Notes: a model not told the origin generated them from the sequence alone. A stretch of DNA of 64,000 nt from Idiomarina aquatica (GCF_004362895.1 NZ_SNXI01000011.1:19812-83811); one strand, 5' to 3'. Counted from the stretch's first letter, positions 8,875-20,095 are shown. Program-made: numbers and translations.

Positions 8875-10115
8875 TCCAGCATATAGTTTTTGGGCATGTC
8901 GATTTTTGCCGCCCCTGATTTGACGGCGGCTTCTGCTACAGCGCGGGCTACGCGGTGACACAGCCGCGGGTCCATGGGCTTAGGAATGATGTAATCAGAG
9001 CCAAAGGTAAGGCTGGATTCGCCTGAAGCCTCGAGTACCGAATCGGGAACTTCCTCTTTAGCTAACTGGCGAATCGCTTCGACAGCTGCAACTTTCATTT
9101 CATCGGTAATAGCGGTTGCCCGAACATCAAGTGCGCCCCGGAACATGAACGGGAAGCAGAGCACATTGTTGACCTGATTGGGATAGTCAGAACGGCCGGT
9201 ACCAATAATGACATCGTTACGCGCCTGTTTTGCGAGTTCTGGTTTAATTTCCGGATCGGGGTTGGAGCAAGCAAATACGACGGGCTTTTCAGCCATCAGC
9301 TTAAGTGTTTCTGGTGATAGCAAGTCAGGACCCGAAACCCCAAGGAATAAATCAGCTCCCTCAATTACTTCCTCTAACGAGCGTTTATCGGTGTTATTCG
9401 CAAACAGCATTTTATACTCGTTTAGATCGTCGCGGCGGGTATGAATGACACCTTTTGAGTCCAGCATATAAATGTGTTCGCGCTGAGCGCCGCACTTGAT
9501 CAACAGTTCCATGCACGCAATAGCCGCTGCGCCTGCTCCCATGCATACGATACGTGCGCTGCGCAATTTTTTACCCTGAATCTCCAGTGCATTTAGCATG
9601 CCTGCAGCGGTAACTATTGCCGTGCCATGCTGATCATCATGAAAGATGGGCACGCTGCACTTTTCGATTAACGCTTGCTCGATCTCAAAGCACTCTGGCG
9701 CCTTTATGTCTTCAAGGTTAATGCCGCCAAAAGAGTCCGCGATATTGGCAACCGTGTTGATAAAGTCCTGCGTCGTTCTGTGCGTAACTTCAATGTCGAT
9801 CGCGTCGAGTCCGGCAAAGCGCTTAAACAATAATGCTTTGCCTTCCATTACCGGTTTTGAAGCCAACGGCCCCAAATTACCTAACCCCAGAATCGCAGTG
9901 CCATTACTGATAACGGCCACAAGGTTTCCTTTGGCAGTATATTTATAGGCGTTATCTGGATCGTCGGCAATTTCCCGAACAGGTTCGGCAACGCCGGGGC
10001 TGTAGGCCAGTGCTAAGTCTTTACTGGAATTTGCAGGTTTGGTTAACTCGACTGAGATTTTTCCCGGAGTGGGATACTGATGATAATCTAACGCTTGTTG
10101 GCGAAAGTCAGACAT
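8865..10115 (-). CDS. NADP-type malic enzyme, short form
   Basis: Oxidative decarboxylation of malate to pyruvate, cytoplasmic, 416 aa. Malic enzyme signatures are seen in [21 protein letters not shown], in the metal/substrate region [13 protein letters not shown] and in [11 protein letters not shown]. The Rossmann motif is [18 protein letters not shown]. It lacks the C-terminal phosphotransacetylase-like domain (about 300 aa) of E. coli MaeB, so it belongs to the short bacterial type common in Vibrio and Shewanella. NAD versus NADP preference cannot be decided from sequence alone. It sits between rpmE and metJ and is convergent with metJ, overlapping it by 10 nt. Confidence 0.93.
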   Translation of the reverse strand: MSDFRQQALDYHQYPTPGKISVELTKPANSSKDLALAYSPGVAEPVREIADDPDNAYKYTAKGNLVAVISNGTAILGLGNLGPLASKPVMEGKALLFKRFAGLDAIDIEVTHRTTQDFINTVANIADSFGGINLEDIKAPECFEIEQALIEKCSVPIFHDDQHGTAIVTAAGMLNALEIQGKKLRSARIVCMGAGAAAIACMELLIKCGAQREHIYMLDSKGVIHTRRDDLNEYKMLFANNTDKRSLEEVIEGADLFLGVSGPDLLSPETLKLMAEKPVVFACSNPDPEIKPELAKQARNDVIIGTGRSDYPNQVNNVLCFPFMFRGALDVRATAITDEMKVAAVEAIRQLAKEEVPDSVLEASGESSLTFGSDYIIPKPMDPRLCHRVARAVAEAAVKSGAAKIDMPKNYMLDQD

Positions 10116-10290
10116 AAAAGCCGGCCTTTTATCTGTGATAATATCGAGCTCTTAGTTTAACGGCTTTTCGTGTAGGAACAAATCTTACCTGCTATACAGA
10201 GACTTGTTAGAGCAAGATAACTTTTATCGTGTCTAAAAATGCACCGGTTAACTTTTCTTTAACAAAAGGGGCTGCGCAGAAGGCGGGCAA

Positions 10291-10315
10291 CAAAAAAGGC
10301 GCTTAATAGCGCCTT
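10291..10315 (-). terminator. Rho-independent terminator of rpmE
   Basis: Perfect 7-bp stem (AAGGCGC / GCGCCTT) with a 6-nt loop. Read on the minus strand it is followed by a run of six T. It lies about 50 nt after the rpmE stop. Confidence 0.8.
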
Positions 10316-10367
10316 CTTTAAAAAACTGATAACAAAGCGTTGTTTTCAGCGGTTTTAATCGTCCGGC

Positions 10368-10580
10368 TTATTTTTTGCCCAACGTACCAAAACGCTTCTT
10401 AAATTTGTCAACGCGACCACCAGTGTCCATTACACGCTGTTTACCAGTGTAGAACGGGTGGCACTCTGAACATACGTCAACCAGCAGATCTTCAGTGCGG
10501 GTAGAGCGTGTTTCAAATTTATTACCGCACGAGCAGGTGACGGTAATTGCTTCATACTTAGGATGAATACCTTTTTTCAT
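10368..10580 (-). CDS. rpmE: 50S ribosomal protein L31, zinc-binding form
   Basis: Component of the large ribosomal subunit, 70 aa. It keeps the zinc-binding cysteines (TCSCGN and [13 protein letters not shown]), marking the C+ paralogue. E. coli RpmE is also 70 aa. It is divergent from priA, as in E. coli, with a strong terminator downstream. Confidence 0.98.
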   Translation of the reverse strand: MKKGIHPKYEAITVTCSCGNKFETRSTRTEDLLVDVCSECHPFYTGKQRVMDTGGRVDKFKKRFGTLGKK

Positions 10581-10750
10581 GGGATAACCTCAATAATGGG
10601 CCGCATCGCTATCCGGTCATCGTTATGCCGGACACCATGCGCAAAAAAACATCAATCGTTTGGAGCGCGGCATTCTATGTGATAACAGCTTACTGATCAA
10701 GTAAAATATCAGCGCTTGTATTATCTTGAGTAGCGCCACAAAATAGCAAA

Positions 10751-12955
10751 ATGCCGATTGAAAAGCCCCATACACAACGTCAGGTAGAAGTCGCACTGCC
10801 GGTGCCACTGCGTAAATCCTTCACTTACCAAATGACCGAGCCTCTCCCTGCTGTAGGCTCGCGGGTTAAAGTGCCGTTTGGGCGCCGAACGTTGATAGGT
10901 TTTTATTTAGCACCGCTAGCACACACGGTGACTAATGACTACGCCCTGAAAGATGTCGACGAGGTGCTCGATCAGCAACCGTTGTGGGCTGATGATATTT
11001 GGCAGTTAATTTGCTGGGCAGCTGACTACTATCACCACAGCCTTGGTGAAGTTGCCGCTAATGCGTTGCCGACATTGCTGCGCAAAGGCGCGGCTGCCAG
11101 CTATCCGCCGGTTGAATATATTGCCTTGACGAAGGTGGGTGCCGAGCTCGACAGCGAGCAAATGAAGCGTGCACAAAAGCAACAAGCGTTAATTCACTTG
11201 TTACAGCGGGGTCCGCAGCCGCGAACTGTTGTAAAGGCAGCAGACATTAGTGCCACCGTGATAAAGGCTGCAGAAGAAAAAGGTTGGGTAGAGCGGCAAC
11301 AGCGCGTTCCCGCAGCAGAAGAGACCCCCTGGCAGCTGGACTCAGATAACCAGCCACTGACGTTGAACCAACAGCAAGCCATTGCGGTGACAACGATCAA
11401 CCAGCAACAGAAACATGCCGCAATGTTACTGCAGGGCATTACCGGTAGCGGTAAAACAGAAGTTTATTTGCAGGCAATGACACCTGTGCTTAAACGCGGC
11501 CAGCAAGTGTTGGTTTTGGTTCCAGAGATTGGTTTAACGCCACAAACGCTGCATCGTTTTCAGCAGCGCTTTGACGTACCCATTGTTATGCTGCATTCAG
11601 CATTGAATGATAGTGAGCGCTTACAAGCATGGTTAGACAGCCAAACTGGTAAGGCCGCTATCATAATCGGCACCCGTTCTGCGGTATTCACCCCATGTAA
11701 AGAGCTTGGCTTGATTATTATCGATGAGGAACATGACTTGTCCTTTAAACAGCAGGACGGTTTTCGTTACCATGCCAGAGATATTGCAATTAAACGGGCT
11801 CAATTGTTGGATATCCCGATTGTTATGGGTACTGCAACGCCCTCTTTGGAAACGCTGAACAACGCGGTAAGTCAGCGCTTTCATTGGTTAAAGCTTGATC
11901 AACGAGCTGGTGGCGCAGAGCAGGTAAAACACCAGCTGCTGGATATCAAAGGGCAGAAAGTTGTAGCCGGTATTTCTGAGCCGCTAGAGCAGCAGATTGC
12001 CGACGAGCTGAGCAGGGGAAACCAAGTTCTTTTGTTTTTAAACCGGCGTGGCTTTGCACCCGCGCTTATGTGTCACGAGTGTGGCTGGATAGCGCAATGC
12101 CAGCGTTGTGATGCCTACTATACGGTACACAAAAGCCTCTACCAGCTACATTGTCATCATTGTGGCTCACAAAGGCCAATTGCAAAACAATGTAATGACT
12201 GTGGCTCTTCTCATTTGATGACTCATGGTGTTGGCACGGAACAATTAGAAAATGCATTGCAGCAACGTTTTCCCGATTATGGCGTGTTACGTATCGATCG
12301 TGATTCTACCCGTCGTAAGGGTGAACTAGGTAAGCAGTTACAGGCAGCCGCTGATAGTCGTTATCAGATTTTGGTCGGTACCCAAATGCTGGCGAAAGGC
12401 CATCACTTTCCCAATGTTACGCTGGTCGCCTTATTAGACGTTGATGGTGCGCTCTATAGTGCTGATTTTCGCGCTGCCGAGCGTTTGGCACAACTATTCA
12501 CTCAAGTTGCCGGGCGTGCCGGACGGGCGAAAAAAGCAGGCAAAGTGGTCTTGCAAACTCACCACCCTGAACATGACTTGATCCAGGATCTGTTAAATAA
12601 TGGCTATCAGGATTTTGCCTTAACGGCGCTTGCAGAGCGCCAGGCTGCTCAACTTCCACCTTATGGGCACATGGGGCTATTTCGGGTAGAGAGTACCGAC
12701 CGTCTTGCTATCACGACAGCACTTGATCAGCTGGTGCAGCAATTACCCGTTGTTCAGGGAGCGCAAATACTGGGTCCAATGCCGGCATTAATGGAGCGCA
12801 AAGCGGGGCGTTATCGTTATCAGCTGTTGGTACACTGCCAAACACGTAAATTACGTTATCAGCTACTCGAACACATGCTGCCGCTAATAGACAAACTGCC
12901 GAGTTGGCGCAAAGTGCGCTGGTCGTTAGATGTTGACCCACAGGACTTCACATAA
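10751..12955 (+). CDS. priA: Primosomal protein N' (replication restart helicase PriA)
   Basis: 3'-5' DNA helicase that reloads the replisome at repaired forks, 734 aa. The N-terminal DNA-binding domain starts EVALPVPLRKSFTY. Walker A is GITGSGKTEVY and the DEEH box is IIIDEEHDLSFKQ. The zinc region contains eight cysteines (CHECGWIAQCQRC, CHHCGS, CNDCGSSHL). Helicase motif VI appears as QVAGRAGRAKKAG. The length equals the family norm. It is divergent from rpmE and 72 nt upstream of argS. Confidence 0.97.
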   Translation: MPIEKPHTQRQVEVALPVPLRKSFTYQMTEPLPAVGSRVKVPFGRRTLIGFYLAPLAHTVTNDYALKDVDEVLDQQPLWADDIWQLICWAADYYHHSLGEVAANALPTLLRKGAAASYPPVEYIALTKVGAELDSEQMKRAQKQQALIHLLQRGPQPRTVVKAADISATVIKAAEEKGWVERQQRVPAAEETPWQLDSDNQPLTLNQQQAIAVTTINQQQKHAAMLLQGITGSGKTEVYLQAMTPVLKRGQQVLVLVPEIGLTPQTLHRFQQRFDVPIVMLHSALNDSERLQAWLDSQTGKAAIIIGTRSAVFTPCKELGLIIIDEEHDLSFKQQDGFRYHARDIAIKRAQLLDIPIVMGTATPSLETLNNAVSQRFHWLKLDQRAGGAEQVKHQLLDIKGQKVVAGISEPLEQQIADELSRGNQVLLFLNRRGFAPALMCHECGWIAQCQRCDAYYTVHKSLYQLHCHHCGSQRPIAKQCNDCGSSHLMTHGVGTEQLENALQQRFPDYGVLRIDRDSTRRKGELGKQLQAAADSRYQILVGTQMLAKGHHFPNVTLVALLDVDGALYSADFRAAERLAQLFTQVAGRAGRAKKAGKVVLQTHHPEHDLIQDLLNNGYQDFALTALAERQAAQLPPYGHMGLFRVESTDRLAITTALDQLVQQLPVVQGAQILGPMPALMERKAGRYRYQLLVHCQTRKLRYQLLEHMLPLIDKLPSWRKVRWSLDVDPQDFT

Positions 12956-13027
12956 GGGCTATAAAGCGAGTAAACTAATACCCTTATCATTCCTTCTTTT
13001 TTAATCTATGCACAGGTAGTCGAGTCG

Positions 13028-14770
13028 ATGAAAGAACAACTGGAACAGTTACTTGCTGATGCTATTGGCCAAATAAAAGCCGATGGCGTTTTACCCGCAG
13101 ATCAAACGGTAAATATTCAGCTCGACCGACCACGAGATAAATCACACGGCGACTTTGCAACTAATTTGGCCTTGATGCTGGCAAAGCCGGCAAAAACAAA
13201 CCCTCGTCAGCTAGCCGAAACGATCGTTGCAGCGATTCCGCAAAATACGCTGTTAGCGAAAACTGATATCGCCGGACCGGGTTTCATAAACTTTACTATC
13301 GCCCAGGATCAGCTCAAGCAACAACTTGAAGCGATGATGACCAGTGATCGTCTGGGGGTTGAGCCCGCACAGGATAAGCGCACAATTGTTATTGACTACT
13401 CGTCGCCGAACTTAGCCAAGGAAATGCACGTCGGACATTTACGTTCTGCCATTATCGGTGATGCAGTGTCCCGCGTTAGTGAGTTCCTGGGTCACACGGT
13501 CATTCGTCAGAATCACGTGGGTGACTGGGGTACTCAGTTCGGCATGTTGTTGGCTTACATGGAAGCGCTTGATAACCAGGAAGCGGAATACGAGCTGAGT
13601 AATTTGGAAACTTTTTATAAAGCGGCGAAACAGCGTTTTGACGAAAGTCCTGAGTTTGCTGAGCGAGCGCGCGAGCTGGTCGTTAAATTACAGTCTGGAG
13701 ATGAGTACTGCTTAAAACTCTGGAACCAGTTTATTGATGTGTCGTTAAGCCACTGTCAGGAGGTCTACGACCGCTTGGGTGTTAAATTAACGCGCGCTGA
13801 CGTGATGGCGGAAAGTGCATACAACGACCGCTTACCGGGAGTTATCGAGCATTTAAAAGAAAAGAACCTGTTGGTTGAAGATCAGGGGGCTCAGTGTGTC
13901 TTTTTGGATGAGTTTAAAGGTAAGGAAGGCGATCCGTTACCCATTATCGTGCAAAAGAAAGGCGGCGGCTATCTGTATGCCACGACTGATTTAGCGGCTA
14001 TTCAATATCGGCAACAAGAACTTGGCGGCGATTATCTGATGTATTTTGTCGATGCACGTCAAGCACTGCATTTTGAGCAAATTTTTACGTTGGCGCGTAA
14101 AGCAGGATTTATTGAGGGCGATATTCGCACCCAGCACTACGGGTTCGGGACCGTAATGGGTAAAGATGGTAAGCCCTATAAGAGTCGTGATGGCGGTGTG
14201 ACGAAGTTAGCTGACTTGTTAGATGAAGCAGAGCGCCGTGCGCTTTCGTTGCTACAACAAAAGTCGTCTGATTTGACGGAATCACAGCAGCAGGAAATTG
14301 CAAAGGTCGTGGGCATTAGCTCAGTTAAATATTCCGATTTATCGAAGAACCGGACCAGTGATTACATTTTTGACTGGGACTTGATGCTCACCTTTGAGGG
14401 CAACACTGCGCCTTATCTGCTCTACGCCTTCACACGAGTCAACAGTATTTTCTCTCGCTTGGGGGAAACCGGTTTTGATCAAACAGCCGACTTTATTTTA
14501 GATGACCCGCGCGAAGTTGCGTTGGCTAACCAGTTGGTCAGGTTTAATGAGGTAGTGCATCAGGTTTACGATAAAGCCATGCCGCATTTTCTGTGTGGCT
14601 ATTTATTTGAACTTGCGGGTCGATTCTCAAGCTTTTATGAAGCCTGCCCTATCTTGAATCAAGATAATGAAGCGTTGCGCAATAGCCGTCTGAAACTGGC
14701 TCGCCTTACAGCCAATACACTCAGTGAAGGACTGGATCTGCTGGGTATTCCGACACTGGAGAAAATGTAA
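13028..14770 (+). CDS. argS: Arginyl-tRNA synthetase
   Basis: Class I aminoacyl-tRNA synthetase charging tRNA-Arg, 580 aa. The N-terminal Add1 domain is followed by the HIGH-equivalent HVGHLRS at 134-140. The degenerate KMSKS region is [10 protein letters not shown], and the C-terminal DALR anticodon-binding domain begins around [13 protein letters not shown]. It is located between priA and ftsN. Confidence 0.97.
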   Translation: MKEQLEQLLADAIGQIKADGVLPADQTVNIQLDRPRDKSHGDFATNLALMLAKPAKTNPRQLAETIVAAIPQNTLLAKTDIAGPGFINFTIAQDQLKQQLEAMMTSDRLGVEPAQDKRTIVIDYSSPNLAKEMHVGHLRSAIIGDAVSRVSEFLGHTVIRQNHVGDWGTQFGMLLAYMEALDNQEAEYELSNLETFYKAAKQRFDESPEFAERARELVVKLQSGDEYCLKLWNQFIDVSLSHCQEVYDRLGVKLTRADVMAESAYNDRLPGVIEHLKEKNLLVEDQGAQCVFLDEFKGKEGDPLPIIVQKKGGGYLYATTDLAAIQYRQQELGGDYLMYFVDARQALHFEQIFTLARKAGFIEGDIRTQHYGFGTVMGKDGKPYKSRDGGVTKLADLLDEAERRALSLLQQKSSDLTESQQQEIAKVVGISSVKYSDLSKNRTSDYIFDWDLMLTFEGNTAPYLLYAFTRVNSIFSRLGETGFDQTADFILDDPREVALANQLVRFNEVVHQVYDKAMPHFLCGYLFELAGRFSSFYEACPILNQDNEALRNSRLKLARLTANTLSEGLDLLGIPTLEKM

Positions 14771-14772
14771 GT

Positions 14773-15345
14773 TTGGATTACGCCAATCGCAAGCCTAATA
14801 AGCAGCCTAAACGAGGCGGTAAAAAGAAGTCTGCTGCGCGCAAGTCGGCCAGTGGCGCGACCCGAAGAAAATCGGAGACGCGCAATGTGCCCTGGCTGAT
14901 TGTTATCATAGCAATCGTGTTGATCGTTGCATTTGCTTATGGCTTGGTCAAGATCAACGGTAGCTCAGAAAGCTCCGCACAACAGCCCGTAATTCAGCCT
15001 CCTCCGGAAAATTTGTTGCCTGAAAAGCCGGAAGAACGCTGGCAGTATATTGAGGAGCTGGAAAGCAAAGAAGTCGAAGTCGACGTGCCGGAACGTGAAG
15101 TCGGCCCGCCTAAATTGATGCAGTGCGGCTCGTTCAGGCAAGAAGCTGATGCGCAGCGGCTTCGTGCGCAAATTGCTATGGCTGGTTTAGAAAGCCAGAT
15201 ACGCGGTACTACCGGTAAAAACGGTCTATGGTATCGGGTTATTCTGGGTCCATACGAAACCAAACGAGATGCTGAGCGAGACCGGCATAAACTGCAGCGC
15301 GCACAAATCTACGGCTGTGCCATCTGGAACTGGAATATCGATTAG
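14773..15345 (+). CDS. ftsN: Cell division protein FtsN, SPOR domain
   Basis: Late divisome protein that triggers septal peptidoglycan synthesis, 190 aa. A Lys/Arg-rich cytoplasmic tail (residues 1-38) begins DYANRKPNKQPKRGG. A membrane helix follows at 40-60, a Pro/Glu-rich linker, and a C-terminal SPOR domain (about 113-188: PKLMQCGSFRQEADAQRLRAQ, WYRVILGPY). It starts with TTG, 2 nt after argS. It is shorter than E. coli FtsN (319 aa) because the periplasmic linker is reduced. Confidence 0.9.
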   Translation: MDYANRKPNKQPKRGGKKKSAARKSASGATRRKSETRNVPWLIVIIAIVLIVAFAYGLVKINGSSESSAQQPVIQPPPENLLPEKPEERWQYIEELESKEVEVDVPEREVGPPKLMQCGSFRQEADAQRLRAQIAMAGLESQIRGTTGKNGLWYRVILGPYETKRDAERDRHKLQRAQIYGCAIWNWNID

Positions 15346-15442
15346 CCCCTTGCTGACCTTGAAATTTAAACGGCATACCCTCAGATAGTTGTCATCGCTG
15401 TCGCTAATGCGACATCACCAAACTACGAGAGAGGATGAGGTT

Positions 15443-15988
15443 TTGACCACGATAGTATCAGTTCGACGGGGCGACAAAGTCGTCATTGGCGGTGATGGCC
15501 AGGTATCACTGGGCAATACGGTAATGAAATCTAATGCGCGCAAAGTGCGTCGCCTATATCACGAGCAAGTGCTGGCCGGCTTTGCCGGAGGTACTGCTGA
15601 CGCATTCACATTATTTGAGCGATTCGAATCAAAACTAGAGCAGCACCAGGGTAATCTAATGCGTGCTGCGGTAGAGCTCGCCAAAGACTGGCGCACAGAT
15701 CGTGCACTGCGCAGGCTGGAAGCCTTACTCGCTGTTGCTGATAAAGAAACCTCCCTAATTATTACTGGTAACGGCGACGTTGTTCAGCCAGAAAATGATC
15801 TTATTGCTATTGGCTCAGGTGGGCCTTATGCGCAGTCAGCTGCGCGCGCACTGCTGGAAAATACTGAGCTTGATGCCCGCATGATTGTCGAAAAGTCACT
15901 GACAATTGCCGGCGACATTTGTGTTTACACCAATGGCAATCAAACCATCGAAGAGCAGGAGTCTATCGCTGCTGCTAAGAACCAATAA
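15443..15988 (+). CDS. hslV: ATP-dependent protease subunit HslV
   Basis: Threonine peptidase of the HslUV proteasome-like complex, 181 aa. I chose the TTG at 15443 because it gives Met-Thr-Thr-Ile-Val-Ser-Val, leaving the catalytic Thr at position 1 after Met removal, and has AGAGAGG 8 nt upstream. The open frame extends further 5' to an ATG at 15389, but that would bury the catalytic Thr and cannot be the active start. The motifs [14 protein letters not shown] and [14 protein letters not shown] are typical. hslU follows after 19 nt. Confidence 0.95.
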   Translation: MTTIVSVRRGDKVVIGGDGQVSLGNTVMKSNARKVRRLYHEQVLAGFAGGTADAFTLFERFESKLEQHQGNLMRAAVELAKDWRTDRALRRLEALLAVADKETSLIITGNGDVVQPENDLIAIGSGGPYAQSAARALLENTELDARMIVEKSLTIAGDICVYTNGNQTIEEQESIAAAKNQ

Positions 15989-16007
15989 CTTAAGGGGACA
16001 CAACCTG

Positions 16008-17357
16008 ATGTCTGATATGACCCCCAGAGAGATCGTTGACGAACTAAACCGCCACATCATAGGGCAAGACAAAGCAAAGCGAGCCGTCGCGGTAGCATTA
16101 CGAAACCGTTGGCGCCGCATGCAACTGGATGACGAGTTGCGGCCCGAAGTAACACCTAAAAATATTTTGATGATTGGTCCAACGGGTGTTGGTAAAACAG
16201 AAATTGCTCGCCGTCTGGCGAAGTTAGCCAATGCGCCGTTTATTAAGGTCGAAGCAACGAAGTTTACGGAAGTAGGCTACGTCGGCAAAGAGATCGAGTC
16301 GATTATTAAAGATTTGACCGATGCAGCGGTTAAGCAGAAGCGTGAAGAGATGATGCAAAAAGTCCGTTATCGCGCCGAAGAAGCCGCTGAAGATCGTATC
16401 CTTGATGTGTTGTTACCACCGGCCCGTTCAGCAGGCTCCGGCTGGGGAGCCCAGCAAGAAGAAGCGCCAACTGAGGAAGAACGTAAATCGCGCCAGGTAT
16501 TTCGTAAAAAGCTACGGGAAGGCCAGCTCGATGATAAGGAAATAGAAATTGACCTGGCGACGCCGCAAATGGGTGTAGAGATCATGGCGCCACCGGGTAT
16601 GGAAGAAATGACTTCACAGCTACAGAACATGTTCCAGAACATGGGTAGCGATAAGACCAAGAAACGCAAGATGAAGATTAAAGATGCGTTTAAACAGCTG
16701 GTCGACGAAGAAGCGGCTAAAATGCTCAATCCGGATGACGTAAAAGAGGCGGCCATTCATTCTGTTGAGCAAAACGGTATCGTCTTTCTGGATGAAGTCG
16801 ACAAGATTTGTAAACGCGGAGATAGCTCGGGTCCGGATGTGTCACGAGAAGGTGTGCAACGCGACCTGTTGCCATTAGTCGAAGGTACTACGGTTAATAC
16901 TAAGCATGGCATGATCCGCACCGACCATATTCTATTTATTGCGTCCGGTGCGTTTCAGATGAGCAAGCCATCTGACCTGATTCCTGAATTGCAGGGTAGA
17001 TTGCCGATTCGGGTAGAGCTTGATGCGCTGACAAGCCATGACTTTGTGCGCATTTTGACTGAACCTAATGCGTCATTAACAACACAGTATCGTGCCTTGT
17101 TAAATACTGAAGGGGTAACCGTTGAGTTCACGGATGACGGTATCCAGCGAATCGCTGAAATTGCCTTTCATGTAAACGAAACGACCGAAAATATCGGCGC
17201 GCGCCGTTTACATACCGTACTTGAACGGTTAATGGAGGAAGTCTCCTTCAATGCCACCGATCATAGTGGAGATACGATTTCTGTTGACGCGGCCTATGTT
17301 GATAAACATATCGGTGAGCTGTCAAAAGATGAAGATCTCAGCCGTTTTATTCTGTAA
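16008..17357 (+). CDS. hslU: ATP-dependent protease ATPase subunit HslU
   Basis: AAA+ unfoldase that feeds HslV, 449 aa from the ATG at 16008, which has AGGGGA about 10 nt upstream. A longer open frame overlapping hslV is ignored because E. coli HslU (443 aa) starts at the same MS-x-MTPREIV segment. Walker A is GPTGVGKTE (57-65), Walker [11 protein letters not shown], and the intermediate domain spans roughly 110-240. The C-terminus EDLSRFIL is the conserved tail that inserts into HslV. Confidence 0.97.
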   Translation: MSDMTPREIVDELNRHIIGQDKAKRAVAVALRNRWRRMQLDDELRPEVTPKNILMIGPTGVGKTEIARRLAKLANAPFIKVEATKFTEVGYVGKEIESIIKDLTDAAVKQKREEMMQKVRYRAEEAAEDRILDVLLPPARSAGSGWGAQQEEAPTEEERKSRQVFRKKLREGQLDDKEIEIDLATPQMGVEIMAPPGMEEMTSQLQNMFQNMGSDKTKKRKMKIKDAFKQLVDEEAAKMLNPDDVKEAAIHSVEQNGIVFLDEVDKICKRGDSSGPDVSREGVQRDLLPLVEGTTVNTKHGMIRTDHILFIASGAFQMSKPSDLIPELQGRLPIRVELDALTSHDFVRILTEPNASLTTQYRALLNTEGVTVEFTDDGIQRIAEIAFHVNETTENIGARRLHTVLERLMEEVSFNATDHSGDTISVDAAYVDKHIGELSKDEDLSRFIL

Positions 17358-17365
17358 CGGGTGAC

Positions 17366-19435
17366 TTAAATAGCCGCTGCTGCAAAAGGCGCAGGCAGCG
17401 GCTCTCTTCCTTCTTTGAGTTCTCGTTCAATCAACTGTTCGGCGAATTCCAGCCGCATTGGCGGTGAGTAGTAATAACCCTGCATCATGTCACAACCGAG
17501 CTGTTGTAAAATCATTTGTTGATCTTCGGTTTCTATGCCCTCGGCAATAACTCGCTTACCCAGGCCGTGAGCCAAGCGTATCATTGCTTTTAATATAGTT
17601 GCGTCGGTACGATTAACTTGTAGCTCACTGACAAAACTCCGATCGATTTTTATTTTACTTATGGGTAAAGAACGCAGGTATGCCAGAGAAGAGTGACCCG
17701 TGCCAAAATCATCAATGGCCACGTTAAAGCCCATTGCTCTTAATTTATTAATCACACTCATGCCATTGTGCAGGTCAGACATGGCAACGGTTTCGGTAAT
17801 CTCCAACTCAAGTGCCGCAGGTGCAATCTGATATTTATCGACAACCGCTTGTAACTGATCGATGAGTTGAAAATGTTGAAATTGCTGGGCTGATAAATTA
17901 ACGGCAATCGGCCAACAGTGATCGAACTTTTGATGCCAACGCTTGAGGGTAGCCGCTGCTTTTTCAAGTACCCAACTGTCTAATGTATCGGTCATCCCCA
18001 ATTGCTCGATGTAAGGTAAAAACTCTGCCGGGGATAACAGTCCTCGCTCGGGATGCTGCCAGCGTATTAACGCTTCGAAACCACAAAGTTGTTGATGATC
18101 AAAATCAAACTGGGGCTGTAAATACAGCAAAAATTCGTTGTTTTTAAATGCCCGTTTAAGAACAGGCTCCATATCCAGCAATTGGCTGAACATGTCATCC
18201 ATACCCCGTTCAAAAAACACCACACCGGGTTGATGGTGGCGTTTGGACTCGGTTAGCGCGATAGTGGCTTTATTTAACAAAATCTCCGCATTGGTTCCGT
18301 GTTGCGGATACCGGGAAATACCAACTCCGACACTGATGGCGACTGATTTTTCGCCAACAGTTATGGGTATACTCAAGCTTTGCTGTAGCTCATTGCCAAG
18401 ATCTTTAAGCAAATGTCGGCTTTTTAAATGGTCAAAAACAATCGCAAAAACGTCTCCGCTAATGCGGGCGACCGCCAATGGTGTTTTGTGGAAGTGTCGC
18501 AAGCGACTGGCCACTTCTTTTAAAACTTTATCACCACCTTTAATACCCAAGCTTTCGTTAATTGACTTAAAACGGGAAATTCCGATGAGGCAAACGGTTA
18601 GCTGGCGGTTATTGGAACGGCAAAAGTCAATAAGATAAGGAATTTTTAATACCAGCTGCGCACGATTAGACACGCCGGTGAGCGCGTCATGTGTATGCAG
18701 ATATTCGGCACGTTGTATGGCTCGTACTGATGTGTTGCGCTCTGATTCGAGTAACCAGATAATGATACCGACCATGACTATGGCCAGAAAAATCACCGTA
18801 AACACACCTTGTACCGCGATTACCCAGTCAAGCGGACGGTCGCTAAGTGTCTGAATAGCGGCTACCACGACAAGATTTTTAAATGCCACAAACAGAAAGC
18901 CGCATGCGACTAGACGTGGACCAATACCCGCCTTAATTTTGCTCCACATGGGTATACCAATGGCGAAAAACAGCAATGCCGGAACCAGAAATTGTAAAAA
19001 GCTTTGATTGGGGTTACTTATGGCGACCGACAAACTGTTAGAAGACAGCCAGGCAATAACACCCCCAAGACCTGCTGAAGCGTATCCTAAGTAACGGATA
19101 AGACGTGAGGGTTGTCGTTTGTCAATTGCATCGAGCGTCCCCAGCGCAATGTATACGATAGCCAAATATTGCAGAGCCAGTGCAACAGCTTGCGCAAGCT
19201 GGACGCTGGTTGCGCTGATTTGAATTTCACCCATGCCCAGTGCGCCTAGCGTGACGCGAATCAGTTCGCTGAAGCCGTACGAGAAACAAGCGAATGACCA
19301 ATAGCGCAAGTAGGCATAGTCGTATGATGCAAAATAAAAGCGCAGTAGTCCCGTAAACCCTAGTAACAGGAGTGTTTGAACTGAATGGGTTATCGTTTCG
19401 ATCGCCAATCCGGTGATCAAATCAAGCGTAGGCAT
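17366..19435 (-). CDS. Membrane GGDEF/EAL cyclic-di-GMP phosphodiesterase
   Basis: About 689 aa from the ATG at 19435; a GTG start at 19465 is also open. Six to seven predicted membrane helices occupy the first 230 residues. A GGDEF domain follows whose signature has decayed to SGDVF, so diguanylate cyclase activity is unlikely. The EAL domain is intact: FEALIRWQHPERG, AVNLSAQQF, LEITETVAM, IDDFGTGHSSLAYL and AEGIETEDQ. It should degrade c-di-GMP, possibly gated by the degenerate domain and by signals sensed in the membrane region. It lies between convergent hslU and divergent rraA, a place occupied by other genes in E. coli. Confidence 0.88.
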   Translation of the reverse strand: MPTLDLITGLAIETITHSVQTLLLLGFTGLLRFYFASYDYAYLRYWSFACFSYGFSELIRVTLGALGMGEIQISATSVQLAQAVALALQYLAIVYIALGTLDAIDKRQPSRLIRYLGYASAGLGGVIAWLSSNSLSVAISNPNQSFLQFLVPALLFFAIGIPMWSKIKAGIGPRLVACGFLFVAFKNLVVVAAIQTLSDRPLDWVIAVQGVFTVIFLAIVMVGIIIWLLESERNTSVRAIQRAEYLHTHDALTGVSNRAQLVLKIPYLIDFCRSNNRQLTVCLIGISRFKSINESLGIKGGDKVLKEVASRLRHFHKTPLAVARISGDVFAIVFDHLKSRHLLKDLGNELQQSLSIPITVGEKSVAISVGVGISRYPQHGTNAEILLNKATIALTESKRHHQPGVVFFERGMDDMFSQLLDMEPVLKRAFKNNEFLLYLQPQFDFDHQQLCGFEALIRWQHPERGLLSPAEFLPYIEQLGMTDTLDSWVLEKAAATLKRWHQKFDHCWPIAVNLSAQQFQHFQLIDQLQAVVDKYQIAPAALELEITETVAMSDLHNGMSVINKLRAMGFNVAIDDFGTGHSSLAYLRSLPISKIKIDRSFVSELQVNRTDATILKAMIRLAHGLGKRVIAEGIETEDQQMILQQLGCDMMQGYYYSPPMRLEFAEQLIERELKEGREPLPAPFAAAAI

Positions 19436-19551
19436 GCCACATTTCTTTATTATTATTATTTTCACCTAAATTAATGCACTTTAATGGGTAAGTTCAAGTG
19501 CTAGTTAACGTCAAAGTAGGTAATTTGACGCCAATCTTTGATTTGGGTTTT

Positions 19552-19576
19552 TGAATTAGGCAATACCCGTTATACT
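19552..19576 (+). promoter_or_regulatory. Possible sigma-70 promoter of rraA-hutG
   Basis: TATACT at 19571-19576 is a good -10 hexamer 34 nt before the rraA ATG. The -35 region is T-rich (TTGAAT nearby) but poorly spaced. The position supports the downstream start chosen for rraA. Confidence 0.35.
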
Positions 19577-19609
19577 CAGAGAGTTAACCCTAACTACGCG
19601 GACAAAGAC

Positions 19610-20095
19610 ATGGAATATAATACCTCAGAGCTATGCGATCTCTACCCGGATATGGTGGATGTGGTTGAACCCATGTTCGAGAGTTACGGTGGCCGTTCGT
19701 CGTTCGGCGGTCAGTTGGTGATTATTAAAAGCTATGAAGATAAGGGCTTGATCGAAGAAACCCTGAATCAGGATGGCGGCGGTAAAGTACTACTTATCGA
19801 TGGTGGTGGCTCAGTACGCCGGGCGTTAATTGACTTAGCTATTGCTGAACAAGCCATGGATAATGACTGGGAAGGCATTATTTGCTATGGCTCTGTCAGG
19901 GATGTCGACGCATTAGAAGAGTTAGATATTGGCATCCTCGGCGTTGCCTCTATTCCGGTCGCGGCACCTAGCGAAGGTACCGGCGAAATGGAAATTCCGG
20001 TTAACTTCGGTGGCGTCACGTTTCTACCGGAGGATCATATCTATGTGGATAGTACCGGGGTTATCTTGTCACCCGAGCCGCTTGATATTGAGTAA
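19610..20095 (+). CDS. rraA: Ribonuclease E activity regulator RraA
   Basis: Trimeric inhibitor that binds RNase E and modulates mRNA decay, 161 aa, exactly the E. coli length from this ATG. Conserved blocks are [60 protein letters not shown] and [16 protein letters not shown] longer in-frame opening begins 72 nt upstream but lies across the likely promoter. The stop codon overlaps the hutG start by 1 nt (TAATG). Confidence 0.96.
   Translation: MEYNTSELCDLYPDMVDVVEPMFESYGGRSSFGGQLVIIKSYEDKGLIEETLNQDGGGKVLLIDGGGSVRRALIDLAIAEQAMDNDWEGIICYGSVRDVDALEELDIGILGVASIPVAAPSEGTGEMEIPVNFGGVTFLPEDHIYVDSTGVILSPEPLDIE

Noticed and set aside
15389..15442. Upstream ATG start for hslV
   Set aside because: It would place 18 residues before the catalytic Thr; the TTG at 15443 has a good ribosome-binding site and gives the expected N-terminus.
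15906..16007. Longer hslU start overlapping hslV
   Set aside because: The extra segment has no similarity to HslU and lies wholly in the hslV coding region.
17372..17403. GC-rich inverted repeat at the end of the EAL gene as hslVU terminator
   Set aside because: It lies within codons for an alanine-rich C-terminus and has no T tract; insufficient evidence.
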